A stretch of 40,722 bases of DNA from Methylomonas methanica (GTDB lineage Bacteria; Pseudomonadota; Gammaproteobacteria; Methylococcales; Methylomonadaceae). Each line of letters starts with the position of its first letter. The stretch's first letter is position 1. The stretch is from NCBI RefSeq assembly GCF_001644035.1, contig NZ_LUUG01000011.1:1-40722 (forward strand), written 5' to 3'. A model generated the notes under the pieces. The model saw only the letters and a list, made by a program, of their open reading frames with translations, was not told the DNA's origin and ran no database searches. Shown here in pieces: positions 27,106 to 35,861 of the stretch. The translations under genes were made by a program, and so were the position numbers.

Positions 27106-27396
27106 TCATATGAGTCCCGAAACATTTTCTGCATCGCTTTTGATTTCTCGATGAATGGCTATGGCTTGGTTCGCCATTTCTTCGGCAAGCGCAACGACCT
27201 TTTCCCCAATCGGCGTGATGACCCAGCCTTTTGCAGTACGGTCGAACAAAGCTTTCCCCGATTGGTGTTCGAGTTGAGCAATTCGGCGACTCACGGTTGA
27301 CTGATTAACGCCGAGCCGTAAGCTTGCCTCGGTCACATTGCCTGAGCGAACCACTTCGATGAAATAGCGAAGATCGTCCCAATTTAGAGCATGCAT
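27106..27396 (-). pseudogene. Truncated LysR-family regulator
   Basis: The 96 residues are the winged-HTH and linker helix of a LysR regulator (MHALNWDDLRYFIEVVRSGN, VNQSTVSRRIAQLEHQSG, LFDRTAKGWVITPIGEKVV). LysR proteins are about 300 residues, so the effector-binding domain is missing and the frame stops within the linker. It diverges from the methyltransferase gene, as a LysR regulator would. It is most probably a remnant, though a free DNA-binding domain could still act. Confidence 0.75.
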
Positions 27397-27580
27397 ATTT
27401 GCGAAAGCCTTTATGCTAATTTCGACATTGGTTATGCATTTTAATTATTAGTTTATTGTCATATAATTATTTTTTACTATTTCAACGCCCTCCTAAAAAT
27501 GCTGTGACCAAACGTATGGCGTTCAATCGTAGTGAAGGCTTTGGGTTGCAATATCATTCATTCAACTTGGGAAATTGACT

Positions 27581-28390
27581 ATGTCTGGTTACTTTGATGA
27601 GGTTGTCATACCCTATGACCGCGATCTTGGCCCGGTGCTGTTCGAGCATTACGGCTCGGATACCGCAAGACGCGTCGCCGAACAATCACCTATGGACGTG
27701 CTGGAAATAGCCGCAGGCACCGGCATCGTGACGCGTCACTTGCGCAACTTGTTGAAGAAAGAAGCTCGTTTGACCGCTATCGACATTAGCGATTCGATGA
27801 TGGACCTGGCTCGGCAAAAGTTTCACCCTGGAGAGCAGATCGTATTCCAAAACGCCGACGCCACCGCATTACCGTTCGGTGATGAAGTATTCGATGCTGT
27901 GGCCTGTCAATTCGGTATCATGTTTTTTGATCGGGACAAGGGCTTTCGCGAGGTGTACCGAACCTTGAAGCCGGGCGGCCGCTACTTGTTCCGCGTCTGG
28001 GACTCCGAACGCTACAATCCCTTTGCCAGTTTGAGCTTTGAAGTGCTCAAGCAATATTTTCCGTCGGACACCCCGCAGTTTTTATTCGATCCGGTTTCCT
28101 GCCATCAAATCGATCCGCTCAAGGAACAGTTGATTCAAATTGGCTTTGATCCGATTGTCATATCCGTACAACGCCACGTATACGACATTTTCGATGTGAC
28201 GGCGTTTGCCCGCGCCTTGGTCTACACACCGGTGATTTTCGAAATCAGGGACCGGGGTGGCGTTGATCCGGAAGAAATCGTCAAGGAACTGGCGAGTGCC
28301 TTTAAAAAAGAATTCGGCTCCAGCCCGATGCGCTATCCAATGCAAGCCATTTTGTTCGAAACGGAAAAACCCAAAGCATGCGCTCAGTAA
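27581..28390 (+). CDS. SAM-dependent methyltransferase, class I
   Basis: The 269-residue protein has a Rossmann methyltransferase domain: motif I VLEIAAGTGIVTRHL (about 36-50), acidic LTAIDISDSMM (about 62-72), FQNADATALPF (about 86-96) and YRTLKPGGRYLFRVW. This resembles the UbiE/COQ5 and small-molecule methyltransferases; the substrate is unknown. ATG at 27581 is chosen over an in-frame TTG two codons earlier. It diverges from the truncated LysR gene across an AT-rich 180-bp region and is followed within 40 bp by the PD40 protein gene. Confidence 0.85.
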   Translation: MSGYFDEVVIPYDRDLGPVLFEHYGSDTARRVAEQSPMDVLEIAAGTGIVTRHLRNLLKKEARLTAIDISDSMMDLARQKFHPGEQIVFQNADATALPFGDEVFDAVACQFGIMFFDRDKGFREVYRTLKPGGRYLFRVWDSERYNPFASLSFEVLKQYFPSDTPQFLFDPVSCHQIDPLKEQLIQIGFDPIVISVQRHVYDIFDVTAFARALVYTPVIFEIRDRGGVDPEEIVKELASAFKKEFGSSPMRYPMQAILFETEKPKACAQ

Positions 28391-28428
28391 ACAGCAACAT
28401 TCACGTCATAATCAAAAAAACACACGCT

Positions 28429-29493
28429 ATGAAAACAAACTCCCTGAACCTCAATCTCCGTATCGCTGGATTGGCGCTACTGTTGGGACAGAGCACGCCG
28501 TATGCGATGCCGGGCATGGATATGCCGTCCGGCCCAAGCGCTCAAGCGCCCTCGTTGGCCAAAAGCATAGGCGCCCCAATCAATTCGGATGCCGCTGAAT
28601 TTGAAATGACCTACAGTGCCGACGGCAAAACCGTATTGTTCGTGTCCACGCGAGCGGGCGTAATCGAATCAAAAGGCAACCCTTATAGCTTCGACCTCTG
28701 GATGGCGCACAACATCAACGGCCAGTGGCAAACGCCGATTCATCTGGGGCCGGGCATCGATCCCAAAGTCGGCCCGAATATCAATACCGAAGCGTGGGAA
28801 CTGGAACCCAGCCTGTCCGACGACGGTAATGCCATTTATTTCACCCGATACCAGCCGGGTAATTTCTCGACCGGCGATTTGTATGTAGTACAGAAAGTTG
28901 ACGGTATTTGGCAGGCTGCAAAGAGTTGGAATGAAGTGGCGGAATTACCACATCTGAACACACCAACTGGCGAGGAACATTGCCCGATTATTGCCTCGGA
29001 CAGTCTGATCTATTTCAGCTACCAGCAACCGGGTGTCACCCAAGACAGTGACATTTGGAAGGTCGAAAAGAAAAACGGCACTTGGCAGAAACCGCAAAGT
29101 CTGGGAACGCGCATCAACTCGCCGTACCGCGACCATTTGCACTGGACCGGGCTATCGAAGGATGGCAAAAGCCTGATCATCACCAGTACCCGCCCCGACA
29201 TGGGGTCTCGCGGCGGTCATGACGAATGGATTTCTCATCAGAATCCCAAGGGCGAATGGCAAGAGCCCTTGAACCTCGGCGACACCATCAACACCGCTGG
29301 CGAGGACATGTGCTGGTCGTTCACGCCGGACGGCAAGAAATTCTTCGGCGGTTGGGGGCCTCAAGGTTCCTATAACATGGATGTGTTGTGGCTGAACAAA
29401 GACGACGTGCCGTTACTGAAAAATTTCGATCCTATCGGTCTCCCACCAAACTTGATGGCAAAAACCAAGGCAAAAGCCAACGACATCAAATAG
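28429..29493 (+). CDS. Exported PD40 (TolB-like) beta-propeller protein
   Basis: The 354-residue protein has a signal peptide (MKTNSLNLNLRIAGLALLLG, cleavage near residues 26-28) and five WD40-like PD40 blades: FEMTYSADGKTVLFVSTR, LEPSLSDDGNAIYFTRY, HCPIIASDSLIYFSYQQ, WTGLSKDGKSLIITSTR and CWSFTPDGKKFFGGWG. Such propellers bind proteins or sugars in the periplasm. The mature N-terminus has a methionine-rich MPGMDMPSG that could bind copper, which is speculative. The start is set by the signal peptide. Probably co-transcribed with the methyltransferase. Confidence 0.8.
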   Translation: MKTNSLNLNLRIAGLALLLGQSTPYAMPGMDMPSGPSAQAPSLAKSIGAPINSDAAEFEMTYSADGKTVLFVSTRAGVIESKGNPYSFDLWMAHNINGQWQTPIHLGPGIDPKVGPNINTEAWELEPSLSDDGNAIYFTRYQPGNFSTGDLYVVQKVDGIWQAAKSWNEVAELPHLNTPTGEEHCPIIASDSLIYFSYQQPGVTQDSDIWKVEKKNGTWQKPQSLGTRINSPYRDHLHWTGLSKDGKSLIITSTRPDMGSRGGHDEWISHQNPKGEWQEPLNLGDTINTAGEDMCWSFTPDGKKFFGGWGPQGSYNMDVLWLNKDDVPLLKNFDPIGLPPNLMAKTKAKANDIK

Positions 29494-29517
29494 TGTCGTC
29501 TTACACCACCCATCAAA

Positions 29518-29549
29518 GCTTATTCTGACTGTCTCTAGTCAGAATAAGC
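29518..29549. terminator. Perfect 13-bp hairpin between convergent genes
   Basis: GCTTATTCTGACT (29518-29530), loop GTCTCT and AGTCAGAATAAGC (29537-29549) form a perfect stem between the convergent PD40 and GlxA-type genes. A short TTT follows only on the minus strand, so it may be a weak bidirectional terminator. The rest of 29494-29717 shows no gene. Confidence 0.55.
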
Positions 29550-29717
29550 GACCGGTTCTGGCGCAAAACCTGCCATTCAACAAAGCTAACTTTAATATAT
29601 GCCAACCAAAGCCGACGCTCAAAAGCAAAATTGCCAAACGAACTCCAAGGCTTCGTCTTAGTGGGTTGCTAACCGAATTCGCCTTACAATTTATCCGCCG
29701 TATGGGTGCGACATAAT

Positions 29718-30683
29718 TTAAACGTCTTTATGGAATGTGCTTTGATCACTACCATTAAACGCACGTCTATAAGCCTGAGGACTAATACCGACCAAGCGGT
29801 TGAATCTTTCCCGAAAAGCCGTTGCAGAGCCGAAGCCAGTAGCGGTGGCAATGTGTTCAACGGATAATTGGGTTGTTTCTAATATTTGTTGTGCTCGGCG
29901 TATTCTTGATGTCAGCAACCATTGCAACGGCGTTGTTCCAACCTGTTCCATAAATCGACGGCTTAAAGTGCGTTTGCTCATCGCTGACTGCCGGGCAAGG
30001 TCATCTAGGGTTAACGGCTGATTTAAGTTATTTTCCAGCCAAGCTAACAGAGGTTGTAAGGTGGTGGCTGATGACGGCGTTTCATGGACAATGAACTGGG
30101 CTTGTCCGCCGTCCCGCTCCAGCGGCATAACGGCAAGTCTGGCAGCATCAGCAGCCACTCGTGAACCATGGTCGAGACGGACGATATGCAAGCATAGGTC
30201 GATGCCGGCGGTAAGACCCGCTGATGTTAGTATCTGACCGTTATCGATATACAATACATTAGGATCGACGGTTAGTTTGGGGAAACGGCGAGCCAATTCC
30301 CCTGCCTCCCTCCAATGTGTCGTCACCCGCAATCCGTCGAGCAAACCGGCTTCCGCAAGAACGAATGCTCCGGTGCAGATCGACACCATGCGTGCTCCAC
30401 GCTCCGCAGCTACTCTGAGCGCGGCAATAACTGTATCGGATATGGGCAATGTCAGGTCTGCAATCCCTGGAATAATGACGGTATCCGCCGTCTCAAGCTG
30501 ATCCAGTCCCCATCGCACGGATAGATCGACAACACCTGCATTAACCACTTTTGTTTCTGAGCATATATAGACACTATATGCATCTTTATCTTCAGTGCGT
30601 TTTACGAGGCCAAAGATCATGCAAGGGATAGCAAGATCAAAAGATACCAAACTATTTAGCGCCAGTACTGCAATTTTATGCAT
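29718..30683 (-). CDS. GlxA-family AraC-type transcriptional regulator
   Basis: The 321-residue regulator has an N-terminal DJ-1/PfpI-like domain (about 1-190, with VSICTGAFVLAEAGLLDG and TTHW) and a C-terminal AraC double HTH (about 215-310: LARQSAMSKRTLSRRF and IATATGFGSATAFRERF). GlxA regulators sense nitrogenous metabolites and activate neighbouring catabolic genes. It diverges from another DJ-1/PfpI protein gene (30850), its likely target. Inverted TTGGCTA/TAGCCAA arms (30735-30741, 30765-30771) lie in the shared intergenic region. Confidence 0.9.
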   Translation of the reverse strand: MHKIAVLALNSLVSFDLAIPCMIFGLVKRTEDKDAYSVYICSETKVVNAGVVDLSVRWGLDQLETADTVIIPGIADLTLPISDTVIAALRVAAERGARMVSICTGAFVLAEAGLLDGLRVTTHWREAGELARRFPKLTVDPNVLYIDNGQILTSAGLTAGIDLCLHIVRLDHGSRVAADAARLAVMPLERDGGQAQFIVHETPSSATTLQPLLAWLENNLNQPLTLDDLARQSAMSKRTLSRRFMEQVGTTPLQWLLTSRIRRAQQILETTQLSVEHIATATGFGSATAFRERFNRLVGISPQAYRRAFNGSDQSTFHKDV

Positions 30684-30849
30684 AAAAATCCTAAAAGATT
30701 TGTTTTATCCAAATATGGCAGATGAATTTTAATTTTGGCTAGAATCAGTCGAATATAGGCAATTTAGCCAATGGTGTAAAATAATGTTTACTTCATAATT
30801 TAGTCCTCGCCGAGCACCCTTCGGCATAACTCTATGAGGATAAAAAATC

Positions 30850-31566
30850 ATGCAAAAACAACCCCAACCGCTCCAATTCGGGATGTTGCTCTATCCTGGC
30901 TTCACGCTGCTTGACCTTGTAGGCCCACAAACGGCGTTCAGCTTAAACGGGCAAACGCATCTCATCTGGAAGAATATGGATCCCGTCCTAACCGACGTGG
31001 GAGTTTCGATGAATCCCTCGATCACATTCGACGATGTTCCCAACAATCTGGATGTATTGTTCGTGCCGGGCGGTTTTGGTACGGTTGATGCCATGCAAGA
31101 CAAAGAGATTCTGGAATTCCTTGCCCATGCTGGTTCGACCGCCCGTTATATTACCTCGGTGTGCACCGGCTCAGTGCTTCTCGGCATGGCTGGGCTGCTA
31201 GAAGGCTATCGTGCAGCTACACATTGGGCATTCTATGAGCCTTTGGAAGCTCTGGGTATCGAGGCGAGCCACGAACGCGTGTCCGTTGACCGAAATCGAA
31301 TTACGGGGGGCGGCATCACGGCGGGGATCGATTTAGGACTGATAGTCATCGCGAACCTTAAGGGGCAGGATGCCGCCGAATTCACGCAGCTTGCGATGGA
31401 ATATGATCCTCAGCCCCCCTTGAACGCAGGCCACCCGCGCACGGCGAGAAAAGAAATCGTCGATATGATCTCGGGCGCAAAAGGTATTATGGCCGAGATG
31501 ACCTCTGCGGCTGTAAAGATTGCGAAGTTGGCTGACCGTAAGGATTCAAGTCAAAATGGGCAATAG
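30850..31566 (+). CDS. inhA: DJ-1/PfpI-family protein, isonitrile hydratase-like
   Basis: The 238-residue protein has the DJ-1/PfpI fold with the nucleophile elbow ITSVCTGSVLLGMAGLL (C105, followed by T106) and LLDLVGP (D22). These correspond to the C101, T102 and D17 described for Pseudomonas isonitrile hydratase InhA, which hydrates isonitriles to N-substituted formamides. FVPGGFGT and ATHWAFYEPL are also typical. AGGA lies before the ATG. It diverges from the GlxA-type regulator. The enzyme call is by similarity; other DJ-1 activities such as glyoxalase or chaperone are possible. Confidence 0.75.
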   Translation: MQKQPQPLQFGMLLYPGFTLLDLVGPQTAFSLNGQTHLIWKNMDPVLTDVGVSMNPSITFDDVPNNLDVLFVPGGFGTVDAMQDKEILEFLAHAGSTARYITSVCTGSVLLGMAGLLEGYRAATHWAFYEPLEALGIEASHERVSVDRNRITGGGITAGIDLGLIVIANLKGQDAAEFTQLAMEYDPQPPLNAGHPRTARKEIVDMISGAKGIMAEMTSAAVKIAKLADRKDSSQNGQ

Positions 31567-31670
31567 TGACCATTATCATGCGCGGCAAACCCTTTCCGTA
31601 TGACACACCATAGCGACACTGTTTTTTCATACATTTTTGCGGGCGCTTTGAGTGGCAATAAGGGTGTTTT

Positions 31671-31712
31671 ATTTAACCTACCGGAAAACAGATATTTTCC
31701 GGTAGGTTAAAT
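31671..31712. repeat. Perfect 18-bp inverted repeat (hairpin)
   Basis: ATTTAACCTACCGGAAAA (31671-31688) and its exact reverse complement (31695-31712) flank the 6-nt loop CAGATA. It lies 105 bp after the inhA-like stop. It may terminate that transcript (the 3' arm ends TTAAAT without a clear T-tract) or be a mobile repeat. It also lies just after the stop of the 29-codon ORF on the minus strand. Confidence 0.75.
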
Positions 31713-31735
31713 ATGATATTTGTGCATCACAGACG

Positions 31736-31825
31736 CTAAATCGCATGAGTTAAGCCGCTATTGCCCAAAATCGCACGAATCCTTACTTTGCCCCATAAAG
31801 GCTGTAAAACTTTTTTCTCGCTCAT
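31736..31825 (-). CDS. Possible 29-codon small ORF
   Basis: The ORF reads MSEKKVLQPLWGKVRIRAI then LGNSGLTHAI and stop (TAG at 31736-31738 on the minus strand). GAGG lies about 9 nt before its ATG, and the 18-bp hairpin follows 24 bp after the stop, giving it a gene-like setting. The peptide is basic and I do not recognise it; it could equally be a remnant of a longer gene. Confidence 0.3.
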   Translation of the reverse strand: MSEKKVLQPLWGKVRIRAILGNSGLTHAI

Positions 31826-31971
31826 ATTAATCTACCTCTACCAAAACCATTTTTATAGGGGCAGTCACAGAATTCGGAAAAAATAGTACGCTAAGCTTTT
31901 ATGGTAAGAGTTTAAGAGTTGTAATGGCAATCAATGCACTAAGTGGGCAAGACCATGTGTTAGAGCCTAGT

Positions 31972-32003
31972 GCGGCCAAACATATATTGATATGTTTGGC
32001 CGC
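31972..32003. repeat. Perfect 14-bp inverted repeat (hairpin)
   Basis: GCGGCCAAACATAT (31972-31985) and ATATGTTTGGCCGC (31990-32003) flank a 4-nt loop ATTG. It lies in the otherwise empty 590-bp gap between the inhA-like and tetR genes, 130 bp before the tetR operator. Possible terminator or mobile repeat; no T-tract is present. Confidence 0.7.
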
Positions 32004-32132
32004 AAAGGGGCAATCGGCCTTGCTGTAGCGTACATTTACTTTAGAAAAATACATACTCTTAGATCAACAATTGAGTCATCGTGATCTTCCACAGAATAAT
32101 TTTCCGCTTGCATAATTTGTTTATCATCATAA

Positions 32133-32152
32133 GATAGTAATTAATTACTATC
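32133..32152. promoter_or_regulatory. TetR operator palindrome
   Basis: The 20 bp GATAGTAATT/AATTACTATC is a perfect, gapless palindrome 15 bp before the tetR start codon. A weak promoter TTGCAT (32108-32113), 16 bp, TAAGAT (32130-32135) overlaps its left edge, so repressor binding would block RNA polymerase. This is the normal arrangement for TetR autoregulation. Confidence 0.75.
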
Positions 32153-32167
32153 CTTTTGAGGGCAACC

Positions 32168-32776
32168 GTGAATACCCATGTAAAACATCTTCCTGCGGAT
32201 GAACGACGGGCCGTAACAGTCGAGGCGGTGGTTGAATTGGCGGGTTCGCAAAACCCCAGCGAAATCACAACTGCGGCTATCGCCAAGCATATGAACCTGA
32301 CCCAGGGCGCGTTGTTTCGTCATTTTCCGACCAAGGACGCCATTTGGCAGGCAGTCATGGAGTGGGTGGCGGAACGCCTTCTGGCCCGGATTGATTGCGC
32401 CGCACAAGGTATTGAATCGCCTCTAGCCGCGATGCAGGCGATATTCATGAGCCACGTCGAGTTCGTGGCCGAGCATCCAGGGGTTCCCCGAATGATGTTT
32501 GGAGAATTGCAACGTGCCGAGCAGACCGCGCCCAAGCGTATAGTGCAAGCTTTGATCCGGCGTTATGGAGAACGCCTGCACCGGCTGATCGAGGCGGGCA
32601 AGGCTTGCGGCGAGCTGTCCGCCACACTCGATACCGAAGCGGCGGCCACCCTGTTCATCGGCACGATCCAAGGCCTGGTCATGCAATCGCTGCTGGCCGG
32701 CAATGTGGAGCGTATCCGCCACGATGCACCACGCGTCTTTGCCATTTATCAGCGTGGCATCCGGAGTGCGCAATGA
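32168..32776 (+). CDS. TetR-family repressor of the exporter operon
   Basis: The 202-residue protein has an N-terminal TetR HTH (ITTAAIAKHMNLTQGALFRHF, about 35-55) and a helical ligand domain with TLFIGTIQGLVMQSLL. Start is GTG at 32168, with GAGGG six nt upstream; the earlier in-frame TTG has none. It overlaps the adaptor gene by 4 bp (ATGA), so it is the first gene of the exporter operon, and a perfect palindrome sits upstream. The inducer is unknown but presumably a transported compound. Confidence 0.9.
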   Translation: MNTHVKHLPADERRAVTVEAVVELAGSQNPSEITTAAIAKHMNLTQGALFRHFPTKDAIWQAVMEWVAERLLARIDCAAQGIESPLAAMQAIFMSHVEFVAEHPGVPRMMFGELQRAEQTAPKRIVQALIRRYGERLHRLIEAGKACGELSATLDTEAAATLFIGTIQGLVMQSLLAGNVERIRHDAPRVFAIYQRGIRSAQ

Positions 32777-33924
32777 ATCGCATGCCTCTACAAAAACGCA
32801 CCTTGGCGCTTATGGCAGTTATTGTGCCGTTGCTTGTGCTTTTCGTCTACGTCGCCTTACGATCCGGCCCGCTAGCACCGGTAACCGTGACGGTCGCGGA
32901 AGTAAAGTCAAAGTCAATTGCCCCTGCGCTATTCGGTATCGGCACGGTGGAGGCGCGCTATACCTACAAAATTGGTCCCACGGTTGCCGGTCGCGTGCAA
33001 CGTCTGGAGGTGCATGTGGGCGATCGGGTGAAGGGCGGTCAAGTGTTAGGCGAGATGGATCAGGTCGATCTCGATGATCGCGTCCACTCGCAGGAATCGG
33101 CATTCAAGCGTGCCGAAGCGGCATTGCGCGAAGCGAAGGCTCGGCAAGCGTATGCGAAGGCCCAGTTGCATCGATATGAACAATTGTTTGCAGTACGCTC
33201 GACCAGCGAAGAAATAGTCGACACCAAGCGACAGGAATTGCAGATAGCGGATGCTGTACTTACGGTTGCCCATGAAGACGTCGCTCGTGCCCGATCTGAC
33301 CGGGAGGCATTGATTACGCAGCGGGGTAACCTGCGTCTGATCGCGCCGGCTGATGGCTTGGTCAGCTCCCGAGATGCTGATCCCGGCACAACTGTCGTTG
33401 CTGGTCAAGCTGTGGTGGAAGTGATCGATCCCGAAAGTTTATGGTTGAACGTACGCTTCGACCAGATCAGTGCCGCCGGACTTGCCGCCGGACTGCCAGC
33501 CCGCATTGTGTTGCGCTCCCGCAGTGGCCATGTGCTGGCCGGCCGCTTACTGCGGGTGGAACCCAAAGCTGATGCCGTAACTGAAGAAATGCTTGCCAAG
33601 GCGAGTTTCGATTTGCCTCCCGATCCATTGCCGCCTCTGGGTGAACTGGCCGAAGTCACAGTCGACTTGCCTGCCCTACCAGTTGCCCCGGTGATTCCCT
33701 ATGCCGCCATCCATCGTGAGAATGGGCAAGCTGGAGTCTGGCAAGCTATGGACGGCGACCTGCACTTTACCCCCGTTAAATTAGGTGTTGCTGATCTTGA
33801 TGGCCAAATACAAATACGCGATGGCCTCAAGGACGGCGACCAGGTAGTGGTTTACAGCGAAAAGGCGCTGACCACACACAGCCGAATTCATGTGGTTGAA
33901 CACATTCCCGGTGCCGCACGATGA
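32773..33924 (+). CDS. HlyD/AcrA-type periplasmic adaptor
   Basis: The 383-residue membrane-fusion protein has an N-terminal transmembrane anchor (about 9-30), a lipoyl half-motif (IGPTVAGRVQRLEVHVGDRVKGG), a coiled-coil hairpin (about 95-180, AEAALREAKARQAYAKAQL), the second lipoyl half (LRLIAPADGLVSSRDADPGTTV) and a beta-barrel domain. It links the ABC permease to an outer-membrane channel. The start is set by the ATGA overlap with tetR; the frame extends upstream but without support. It overlaps the permease gene by 4 bp. Confidence 0.92.
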   Translation: MNRMPLQKRTLALMAVIVPLLVLFVYVALRSGPLAPVTVTVAEVKSKSIAPALFGIGTVEARYTYKIGPTVAGRVQRLEVHVGDRVKGGQVLGEMDQVDLDDRVHSQESAFKRAEAALREAKARQAYAKAQLHRYEQLFAVRSTSEEIVDTKRQELQIADAVLTVAHEDVARARSDREALITQRGNLRLIAPADGLVSSRDADPGTTVVAGQAVVEVIDPESLWLNVRFDQISAAGLAAGLPARIVLRSRSGHVLAGRLLRVEPKADAVTEEMLAKASFDLPPDPLPPLGELAEVTVDLPALPVAPVIPYAAIHRENGQAGVWQAMDGDLHFTPVKLGVADLDGQIQIRDGLKDGDQVVVYSEKALTTHSRIHVVEHIPGAAR

Positions 33925-35123
33925 TCAGCTTGGCGGGCCGCGATATTCTCCATTCCTGGGGTAAATTCGTGTTCACCGGCGTCGGATTAGGCTTATTGAT
34001 CGGCGTGACGCTCAGTATGGCCGGCATCTATCGAGGCATGGTCGACGATGCACAGGTGATGCTGGACAATACAGGCGCGGATCTGTGGGTGGTGCAACAG
34101 GGCACTCAGGGGCCTTATGCCGAATCGTCCAGTCTGTACGACGATCTGTATCGCAGTCTGCTGAATATGCCGGAGGTAGAATACGCAGCCAATATCACCT
34201 ATCTGATTATGCAGGTAGGTCACGGCGATCAGGATGTTAGCGCCATGGTGGTTGGCGTCACGGCCGGCAAGCCGGGTACGCCGGGACAGCCCCGGTATCT
34301 CGTCGCCGGGCGACATATCACCCGTAGCCACTATGAAGCCATTGCCGATATTTCCAGCGGATTTCAGCTCGGTGAGCGCATCCGAATCCGCCGCAATTTT
34401 TACACGGTCGTCGGATTATCCAAACGCACGGTGTCTTATAACGGTGATCCGATGGTTTTCATCCCGCTTAAAGACGCACAAGAAGCGCAATTTCTGAAAG
34501 ACAACGATGCCCTGGTTCAGCAGCGCCGCCGCAATGCCGAGAACCCGGACTTCAATCGTCCAGGCATTCCCGATCTACTCGCTGTGGTGAACGCATCGCA
34601 AAGTACCAACACCTATGTTAATGCGGTACTTGTTAAGCTCAAACCCGGCACACTCCCTGAGGATGCAGCCGAAACGATTCGCCGCTGGACGCGCCTGCAG
34701 GTTTATACCCGTGCCCAGATGGAATCTATTCTGATGGACAAAGTAATCGATAAATCAGCCAGGCAAATCGCCTTGTTTTTGGTGATTCTGAGCATCGTCA
34801 GCGCGGCCATTGTTGCTTTCATCATCTATACCTTGACCTTGGGAAAAATTCGGGAAATCGCGGTGCTTAAACTGATCGGCACCAGGAACCGCACCATTGC
34901 CGGCATGATCATGCAGCAGTCGCTTGCGCTTGGCACTATAGGTTTTGTGGTGGGGAAAATCACCGCTACCTTTTGGGTGCCGATTTTCCCCAAGTATGTG
35001 CTGTTGGAGCCACTTGATTCCGTCGCCGGTTTTTTCGCTGTGCTGGCAATCTGCGCATTGGCCAGCCTTGTTGCTATCCGTATGGCGCTCAAGGTCGATC
35101 CGGCCGACGCCATAGGAGGCTAA
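33921..35123 (+). CDS. ABC exporter permease, FtsX/MacB-like (DevC-type)
   Basis: The 400-residue permease has a transmembrane helix near the N-terminus (about 16-38), a large periplasmic domain (about 40-270) and three C-terminal helices (about 275-310, 325-350 and 370-390), the FtsX/MacB topology. FtsX-type hallmarks are GKIREIAVLKLIGTRNRTI and VDPADAIGG at the end. With an HlyD adaptor it resembles DevBCA exporters. It overlaps the adaptor gene by 4 bp and is followed at once by the ATPase gene. Confidence 0.9.
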   Translation: MISLAGRDILHSWGKFVFTGVGLGLLIGVTLSMAGIYRGMVDDAQVMLDNTGADLWVVQQGTQGPYAESSSLYDDLYRSLLNMPEVEYAANITYLIMQVGHGDQDVSAMVVGVTAGKPGTPGQPRYLVAGRHITRSHYEAIADISSGFQLGERIRIRRNFYTVVGLSKRTVSYNGDPMVFIPLKDAQEAQFLKDNDALVQQRRRNAENPDFNRPGIPDLLAVVNASQSTNTYVNAVLVKLKPGTLPEDAAETIRRWTRLQVYTRAQMESILMDKVIDKSARQIALFLVILSIVSAAIVAFIIYTLTLGKIREIAVLKLIGTRNRTIAGMIMQQSLALGTIGFVVGKITATFWVPIFPKYVLLEPLDSVAGFFAVLAICALASLVAIRMALKVDPADAIGG

Positions 35124-35124
35124 G

Positions 35125-35835
35125 GTGAGCGGCAAAGGCATTCACATTGAAGGTTTAAAGAAACGCTACGGCGAGGGCGATACCGCTGTTCATGCCTTGA
35201 GGGGCGTGGACATGCAGGTTGCTCCTGGTGAAGTGGTAGGACTCATCGGTCCATCAGGTTCCGGTAAGAGCACCCTGCTCAAGTGTCTGGGGGCGGTGAT
35301 CGATCCGACTGCCGGCCGTATGGTTCTGGGTGATGAGGTGATCTTTGACAACGGCTGGAAAGTACGTGACCTGCGAGCCTTGCGGCGCGACAAGATCGGC
35401 TTCGTATTCCAGGCACCCTACCTGATTCCTTTTCTCGATGTGACCGACAACGTTGCACTGCTGCCGATGTTGGCAGGGATTCCCAATAGTAAAGCGCGTG
35501 CGAAAGCACTGGAGCTTCTCACCGCACTGGATGTACAACACCGCGCCCGTGCCATGCCGTCGCAGCTTTCCGGCGGCGAACAGCAGCGCGTTGCCATCGC
35601 GCGGGGGCTGGTCAATCGCCCGCCTGTGATTCTTGCCGACGAGCCCACCGCACCGCTCGACAGTGAACGGGCCATGGCCGTTATCCGTATCCTCAACGAC
35701 ATGGCAAGCCAGTTCGAGACCGCCATCATCGTTGTCACCCACGATGAAAAAATTATTCCCACCTTCAAACGCATCTACCATATCCGAGACGGCGTGGCCC
35801 ATGAGGAAGTCGGCGAAGGACGAGGATTTGAGTGA
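35125..35835 (+). CDS. ABC exporter ATPase (MacB/LolD/DevA-like)
   Basis: The 236-residue ATPase has Walker A GPSGSGKSTLLK (about 42-53), Q-loop FVFQAPYL, signature QLSGGEQQRVAIARGL (about 146-161), Walker B VILADEP and H-loop VVTHDEK. The D-loop reads TAPLDSE instead of the usual TANLDS, a mild oddity. It starts with GTG one base after the permease stop; AGGAGG lies upstream. It powers the FtsX-like permease of the operon. Confidence 0.93.
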   Translation: MSGKGIHIEGLKKRYGEGDTAVHALRGVDMQVAPGEVVGLIGPSGSGKSTLLKCLGAVIDPTAGRMVLGDEVIFDNGWKVRDLRALRRDKIGFVFQAPYLIPFLDVTDNVALLPMLAGIPNSKARAKALELLTALDVQHRARAMPSQLSGGEQQRVAIARGLVNRPPVILADEPTAPLDSERAMAVIRILNDMASQFETAIIVVTHDEKIIPTFKRIYHIRDGVAHEEVGEGRGFE

Positions 35836-35861
35836 GAAAACAATTAAATTCAAGGTGCTTT

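Noticed and set aside
32605-32772. N-terminal extension of the HlyD-type adaptor
   Set aside because: It overlaps the tetR reading frame; the ATGA overlap at 32773 and the transmembrane anchor define the start.
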